Program-made: the position numbers and the translations under genes
DNA from: Timonella corticicola
GTDB lineage: Bacteria; Actinomycetota; Actinomycetes; Actinomycetales; Cellulomonadaceae
Reading direction: 5' to 3'
DNA length: 64,000 bases
Assembly: GCF_042683685.1 (NCBI RefSeq)
Contig: NZ_JBHUOP010000001.1
Span: 124,001-188,000, forward strand
Part shown: positions 62,712-64,000 of the stretch, one piece after another
Layout: each line of letters opens with the position of its first letter
Position numbering within the stretch: position 1 is the stretch's first letter
Notes under the pieces: generated by a model
What the model was told of the DNA's origin: nothing
What the model saw: only the letters and a program-made list of their open reading frames with translations
Databases searched by the model: none

Positions 62712-64000
62712 GTGCTTCCCATCGTGCTCGACCGAACCGCCCCAACATCGGTGTCCGCTCAAATCGCTGCGGCCATCAGAGAGCTCATCGCGAACGGCTC
62801 ACTCCAGGCGGGGGAACCGGTTCCCTCATCCAGGGCGCTCGCGGCAGGGCTCGGCATCGCCCGCGGAACCGTCGTTGCCGCCTACGATCAACTCATTGCG
62901 GAAAGCTACCTGGTGTCAAAGCCCGGCGGAAAAACCACCGTTCACGCCGATGCAGTTGCGGCCACACCCCGGAACCTGACAGTGCGCGCTGATCTGGCCA
63001 GTGAAAAGATCCCCCACTCAACCCAGCCAACCACGAGGGGTGGGGGAGAAAATAGAACGCGTCCACATCGTCGGCAATCAGAGACAGCCAGCATCGACCC
63101 GCGGCCAACCACTCGGAGAAACAGAGGAGTCAACGACTCCGCCTGGCGCGAAGCCTGGCGCAGCGCCGCCGAAAACCAGCCAATCGCGCCCGCCGACACC
63201 GTGCAGGGACTCGTGAGCCTGCGGCGAGCAATCGCCGAACACCTGCGACTCATGCGATCCATGCTCGTTGATCCAGACGACATCTTCATCACCTCGGGGG
63301 CCCGCGACGGCCTGTTCCAACTGCTCAACTCGCTCGACGCAGGGCACAGCGTACGCGTGGGAGTTGAACACCCCGGCTATCCCGGCCTGCGGAAAGTCAT
63401 CGAATACGCTCCCGCCCACGCCGTTCAGGTGTCCGTGGACCGACACGGAATCCTCGCCCAGAACCTACCCGACCTCGACGCCGTGCTCGTGACGCCCAAC
63501 CACCTGTATCCGAGTGGCGGAGCCATGCCGGCGCCCCGGCGACTCGAACTGCTGACGCGTGCCGCCGCGCGCGGGGCCATCGTGATCGAGGACGACCTTG
63601 ACTCCGAATACCGGCATATCGGCCCAGTTCTGCCGAGTCTGTGGGAACTGGCCCCGGATACGGTTGCTCACCTCGGAACGTTCAGCCAGGTACTCACGCC
63701 CGATGCGCGTATCGGCTACCTGATCGTGCCCAGTGCGCTGCATGAACCTTTACGTCAAATGCGCTCCGAACTGGGCATCAGCCCCTCGCCGATTGCGCAG
63801 CGTGCGGTTGCCGCCTATCTCGAATCGGGTGGCCTACGACGACAGATCACCAAACGCCGCCGCGACCTCGTGCGACGGCGCAATCTCGCAGCACGCGCAC
63901 TCGAACCATACGGCGCGCAGATGTATGCGGGTGCCACGGCACTCGTTGAACTTGACTCGGAGGTGGCAGCCCGGAGGGTGCTGGAACGATGCCTTGCCCA
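62712..64000 (+). CDS. pdxR: PdxR-like MocR regulator (cut by window end), PLP lysine replaced
   Basis: Open from GTG 62712 (behind AGCAGG) to the window end, about 429 residues. A GntR-type winged helix (residues 12-80: SAQIAAAIRELIANGSLQAG, then GLGIARGTVVAAYDQLI) and a linker precede an aminotransferase-like domain: FITSGARDGLFQLLNSLDA, VEHPGYPGLR, VTPNHLYPSGG, VIEDDLDSEYRH. The motif that normally reads SFSKxLxPxLRLGYL is TFSQVLTPDARIGYL, so the PLP-linking Lys is Gln326. Position next to pdxST argues for the PdxR activator, yet it may sense PLP without a Schiff base, or be altered in function. Confidence 0.82.
   Translation, partial: MLPIVLDRTAPTSVSAQIAAAIRELIANGSLQAGEPVPSSRALAAGLGIARGTVVAAYDQLIAESYLVSKPGGKTTVHADAVAATPRNLTVRADLASEKIPHSTQPTTRGGGENRTRPHRRQSETASIDPRPTTRRNRGVNDSAWREAWRSAAENQPIAPADTVQGLVSLRRAIAEHLRLMRSMLVDPDDIFITSGARDGLFQLLNSLDAGHSVRVGVEHPGYPGLRKVIEYAPAHAVQVSVDRHGILAQNLPDLDAVLVTPNHLYPSGGAMPAPRRLELLTRAAARGAIVIEDDLDSEYRHIGPVLPSLWELAPDTVAHLGTFSQVLTPDARIGYLIVPSALHEPLRQMRSELGISPSPIAQRAVAAYLESGGLRRQITKRRRDLVRRRNLAARALEPYGAQMYAGATALVELDSEVAARRVLERCLA

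Overview
The window looks like a chromosomal segment of a moderately high-GC actinobacterium (Actinomycetota). The support is family content rather than an rRNA gene: an IrtA/IrtB-type siderophore transporter pair behind an IdeR/DtxR-like box, a GuaB1-type IMPDH-related enzyme, a gluABCD glutamate uptake operon, PdxST with a divergent MocR regulator, a CueP copper protein, and TipA-like MerR and NarL-type regulators. GC-rich codon use and frequent GTG starts with GTGA/ATGA overlaps agree. Genus cannot be decided from the sequence alone; an Actinomycetaceae-like lineage is a guess.

Layout. 1-3.6 kb: two aldo/keto reductases, a DJ-1/PfpI protein, tRNA-Ala(GGC), a membrane-anchored protein with two L7/L12 C-terminal-like domains, and a VOC protein. 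3.6-17.3 kb: an accessory island. A PIN-like/coiled-coil/membrane protein is divergent from a helicase (SNF2 + DUF3883), DUF1156 adenine methylase and DUF499 ATPase operon, with a small acidic membrane protein behind it, an XRE-regulator relic at the left edge and an antitoxin-like small gene at the right edge. The helicase gene is split by a run of exactly ten G residues (7646-7655); nine Gs would restore one ~1196-aa protein. This suggests a phase-variable restriction/anti-phage system now in its OFF state, and it is the most notable feature of the window. 17.6-22.1 kb: an operon of a VWA-domain solute-binding lipoprotein, a membrane protein and TelA. 22.3-28.9 kb: a small membrane protein, a VOC protein, an RCC1-repeat surface protein, a toroid-fold protein, a chemoreceptor and the relic tail of a second chemoreceptor.

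28.9-33.7 kb: irtAB with its iron box. 33.8-38.7 kb: DNA alkylation repair, small proteins, guaB1 and a TIGR01777 epimerase, interleaved with two copies of a ~170-bp repeat. 39-43.9 kb: a copper-related pair ending in cueP, a Cthe_2159-like lipoprotein and a DUF808 protein. 44.2-48.7 kb: gluABCD and a TSUP exporter. 49-55.6 kb: small membrane proteins, a glycosyltransferase and a translationally coupled three-gene operon (SDR-MBL fusion, F390-synthetase-like adenylase, KAS III) whose logic resembles OleA/C/D chemistry. 55.6-60.8 kb: a two-component operon with a propeller-like protein, a DUF4352 protein and a TipA-like regulator with its own promoter. 60.8-64 kb: pdxT, pdxS and a divergent PdxR-like gene cut by the window end, in which the usual PLP lysine is glutamine.

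A family of ~65-75-bp long hairpins (copies near 34.96, 37.62, 38.78, 40.43, 42.66 and 60.84 kb) recurs in intergenic DNA with compensatory stem changes. Most sit behind genes like terminators, but one lies between two divergent genes.
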